A stretch of 15,848 bases of DNA, taken from assembly GCA_964346135.1 (NCBI GenBank), contig CAYFTS010000077.1, forward strand, positions 1 to 15,848, given 5' to 3'. How positions within the stretch are numbered: the stretch's first letter is position 1; every line of letters starts with the position of its first letter. The translations under genes and the position numbers were made by a program. Below are positions 13,926 to 15,848 of the stretch, in pieces. This stretch comes from B1-G15 sp964346135. Lineage in GTDB: Archaea > Thermoproteota > Bathyarchaeia > Bathyarchaeales > Bathyarchaeaceae. The notes under the pieces were generated by a model. The model made no database searches, was not told where the DNA came from, and saw only the letters and a program-made list of their open reading frames with translations.

Positions 13926-15419
13926 TTACCACCATCTTACAATTACAACTTTCCTTTCTGTGAAGAACTCGATTGCATCTCTGCCTTGGCCGTGTCGGTC
14001 TCCGAAGAAGGAATCGTTCATTCCGCTGAAGGGGAAGAATGCCATGGGAGCAACTATTCCAATGTTGATGCCTACATTACCTGTTTGAACTTCATATTGG
14101 AACTTTCGAGCTGCTTTGCCGCTTGATGTGTAGATGCTTGATGCGTTACCGAAGGAACTGGTGTGAATCATATCTATTGCGTCATCGAGGTTCTTGGCTC
14201 TCATAAGGGTCATTACGGGTCCAAAGATTTCTTCCTTTGCAATCACCATGTCACAGGTGACATCCTCGAAGATTGTTGGATTGAGGAAGCATGTGCCTGG
14301 ATAGTCTCCGATAATTGTCGGTTTTCTGCCGTCCAGTACAAGTTTTGCTCCTTCCTTCAAACCCCTTTCAATGTATCCAACGATGCGTTTCTTCTTGTCA
14401 GCCGAGCGTACGGGACCTATCTGAACAGTTTCGTCAAGTCCATATCCAACTCTGAGTTTGGAAGTGATCTCTACAATTTTCTTTTTAAGTCGATTGTAAA
14501 ACGCGTCGTCTTCACCGACAACAACAACATTGGATCCTGACAAACATCGTTGTCCTGTGTTACCGTAAACCGAAGTCATTAAAGATGATACGGTTCGATC
14601 GAGAACAGCGTCTGGCATGATCACCAAAAAGTTCTTCGCTCCACACTGAGCTTGAACTTTCTTGCCATGTGCAGCACTTTCTTTGTAGATTACATCTCTA
14701 CCCACAGGTGTTGAGCCTACAAAAGATATTCCTTTGATACCCGGATGTTTTATAAATGCGCTCACAACGTCTCTGCCTCCGTGAACCATGTTGAGCACGC
14801 CGGGTGGGAAACCAGCTTCGTCTATTAGCTCAAAGAGTTTAGTTTGACTGAAAGGCACTTCGCTTGATGGTTTTACAATATATGTGTTTCCGGTAGCAAC
14901 GGCGTATGGTAGGAACCATAGGGGTACCATGAAGGGGAAGTTGAATGGAGCGACGCAAGCGAAAACGCCGTAGGGTTGTCTAATGACATATTCATCTATG
15001 CCTCTTGCGATGTCTTCTAGATTGTATCCCATCATTAATGAAGGGATTCCCGTGGCTACTTCCACGTTTTCGATTCCACGTCTAGTTTCTCCACGGGATT
15101 CGTCGATTGTCTTTCCATGCTCCATGGTGCCGACTCTACTTATTTCCTCAAAGCTTTCTTCCAATAGATCTCTTAACCTGAAAAGATATCTTACTCTAGC
15201 GAGTGGAGTTGTTTTTCTCCATTCTGGAAAGGCTTCTTTGGCTGCTTTTACAGCGTCATCTACTTCCTCAGGAGTTGAAATAGGAACTTTGCCTATGACT
15301 TTGTAGGTAGCTGGGTTGACGACGTCTAAGATTCTGTCTGAGCTGGATTCAACCCACTCTCCATTGATGTAGTTCTTGACTTTTTCAACTTTTTTTATCG
15401 GTTCTTCTAAAACCGCCAT
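13926..15419 (-). CDS. mmsA: CoA-acylating methylmalonate/malonate-semialdehyde dehydrogenase
   Basis: ALDH-superfamily enzyme that oxidises methylmalonate semialdehyde to propionyl-CoA, or malonate semialdehyde to acetyl-CoA, with CO2 release. From the chosen start it has 497 residues. Features: NYINGEW (16-22), APFNFPF (157-163) with the oxyanion Asn160, the VGSTPVG nucleotide loop (234-240), catalytic Cys292 in GNTGQRCLSG, and EEIFGPV near the C-terminus. The general-base Glu of hydrolytic ALDHs (in LELGGK) is replaced in VQAQCGAKN (255-263), as expected for the CoA-dependent MMSDH branch. I chose the ATG at 15419 because GGGGTGAT sits six bases upstream; the frame also has an ATG at 15437 without a ribosome site. 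A TATA-like TTAAACTTAAAAA is at about 15468-15480. It is co-transcribed with the ferritin-like gene. Confidence 0.9.
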   Translation of the reverse strand: MAVLEEPIKKVEKVKNYINGEWVESSSDRILDVVNPATYKVIGKVPISTPEEVDDAVKAAKEAFPEWRKTTPLARVRYLFRLRDLLEESFEEISRVGTMEHGKTIDESRGETRRGIENVEVATGIPSLMMGYNLEDIARGIDEYVIRQPYGVFACVAPFNFPFMVPLWFLPYAVATGNTYIVKPSSEVPFSQTKLFELIDEAGFPPGVLNMVHGGRDVVSAFIKHPGIKGISFVGSTPVGRDVIYKESAAHGKKVQAQCGAKNFLVIMPDAVLDRTVSSLMTSVYGNTGQRCLSGSNVVVVGEDDAFYNRLKKKIVEITSKLRVGYGLDETVQIGPVRSADKKKRIVGYIERGLKEGAKLVLDGRKPTIIGDYPGTCFLNPTIFEDVTCDMVIAKEEIFGPVMTLMRAKNLDDAIDMIHTSSFGNASSIYTSSGKAARKFQYEVQTGNVGINIGIVAPMAFFPFSGMNDSFFGDRHGQGRDAIEFFTERKVVIVRWW

Positions 15420-15574
15420 CTCAATATCACCCCTCATTGTTAGATTGTCTCTTAATTGGAAGTCACATTTTTAAGTTTAACTGATTAGGGTGCGTAGATA
15501 GATTCTCTACTATTTTTTTAACATAGGTTTGGCGTTGACGGTAGGTGTTGTTTTAGATTTTCTAGTAATCTATT

Positions 15575-15589
15575 GTGCCGTGTTGGCAC
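15575..15589. other. Small perfect hairpin in the intergenic region before the AN1 gene
   Basis: GTGCC, loop GTGTT, GGCAC; weak AATC/GATT flanking pairing may extend it. The interval 15420-15692 otherwise holds the MMSDH promoter and an AT-rich TATA candidate (15644-15655) for the AN1 gene. No T-run follows the hairpin, so a terminator is unlikely. An operator or chance are both possible. Confidence 0.3.
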
Positions 15590-15692
15590 TTGATTCTTAA
15601 CAAACTGTAACCGCTTCATAGCCTATTATTTCATTTCAAGTTGCATTAATAATTTAGGGAAAAATGTTCTACTATATGTCGAGATTGGTTTT

Positions 15693-15848
15693 ATGAGCGA
15701 ATGCAAAATTTGTAGAGGTCAGGGGTCTTTTCAGTGTTCCTACTGTAAAGCATATTTCTGCAATGAACATCTACCTCCACACAAACACTACTGCACACAC
15801 ATATCTCAAGAAGATATTATATCCGAAATTGTTGATAAAGCGACTCTA
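15693..15848 (+). CDS. AN1-type zinc-finger protein (5' part, runs off the window)
   Basis: Fifty-two codons from the ATG at 15693 to the window end, without a stop. The zinc ligands fit an AN1 finger: Cys4, Cys7, Cys15, Cys18, Cys23, His26, His32 and Cys34, i.e. C-x2-C-x7-C-x2-C-x4-C-x2-H-x5-H-x-C. AN1 fingers are known from eukaryotic ubiquitin-linked stress proteins, and in archaea they often head proteins with a C-terminal membrane or protease domain. What follows here cannot be seen; residues 35-52 look like the start of a helical linker. Only a weak GAGATTGG ribosome site precedes the ATG. Confidence 0.75.
   Translation, partial: MSECKICRGQGSFQCSYCKAYFCNEHLPPHKHYCTHISQEDIISEIVDKATL

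Noticed and set aside
1..15848. tRNA, rRNA, CRISPR array, insertion sequence or integrase
   Set aside because: No T-loop consensus, no regularly spaced direct repeats, and no transposase or recombinase motifs seen on either strand.

Overview
The window reads as a stretch of archaeal chromosome with about 40% G+C. The evidence is archaeal-type TATA elements upstream of several genes, GGTG/GAGG Shine-Dalgarno sites, small TRAM-domain proteins, an SSB/RPA-type OB-fold protein, an aldehyde:ferredoxin oxidoreductase (AOR), an archaeal-type thymidylate synthase, a CooC-type ATPase and an AN1 zinc finger. The gene mix suits an anaerobic, amino-acid-using archaeon such as a member of Bathyarchaeia. 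That placement is inference; no rRNA, tRNA or other phylogenetic marker is present. I found no mobile element, CRISPR array, tRNA or rRNA.

Left third (1-6050), mostly housekeeping and membrane genes: a CooC-like ATPase and a thymidylate synthase (both +). Next comes an HtpX-like membrane protease (-) carrying a perfect EF-hand loop, then a stand-alone Lrp-type ligand-binding (RAM) domain (+). A 311-base gene-free stretch holds an elaborate hairpin region ending in a T-run. It is followed by an FAD-dependent DAO-family oxidoreductase (+), a rhomboid protease (-) and a CBS-pair protein (-).

Middle (6050-7240): a compact + strand operon of TRAM protein, OB-fold ssDNA-binding protein and second TRAM protein. 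It is preceded by a TATA box and a leader containing a hairpin followed by five Ts. This looks like a nucleic-acid chaperone module with possible leader control.

Right half (7400-15440), a catabolic island: two 391-residue saccharopine-dehydrogenase-like paralogues (both -) flank an AOR (+). They are followed by a class III aminotransferase (-) and a tightly coupled pair (-) of CoA-acylating methylmalonate/malonate-semialdehyde dehydrogenase and a ferritin-like protein. Read together, the enzymes could oxidise amino acids: NAD(P)-linked amine oxidation or transamination would give semialdehydes, which would then be oxidised with ferredoxin (AOR) or to acyl-CoA (MMSDH). Lysine and beta-alanine/GABA are the obvious candidate substrates, but the sequence alone does not fix them. 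The window ends inside an AN1 zinc-finger gene (+).
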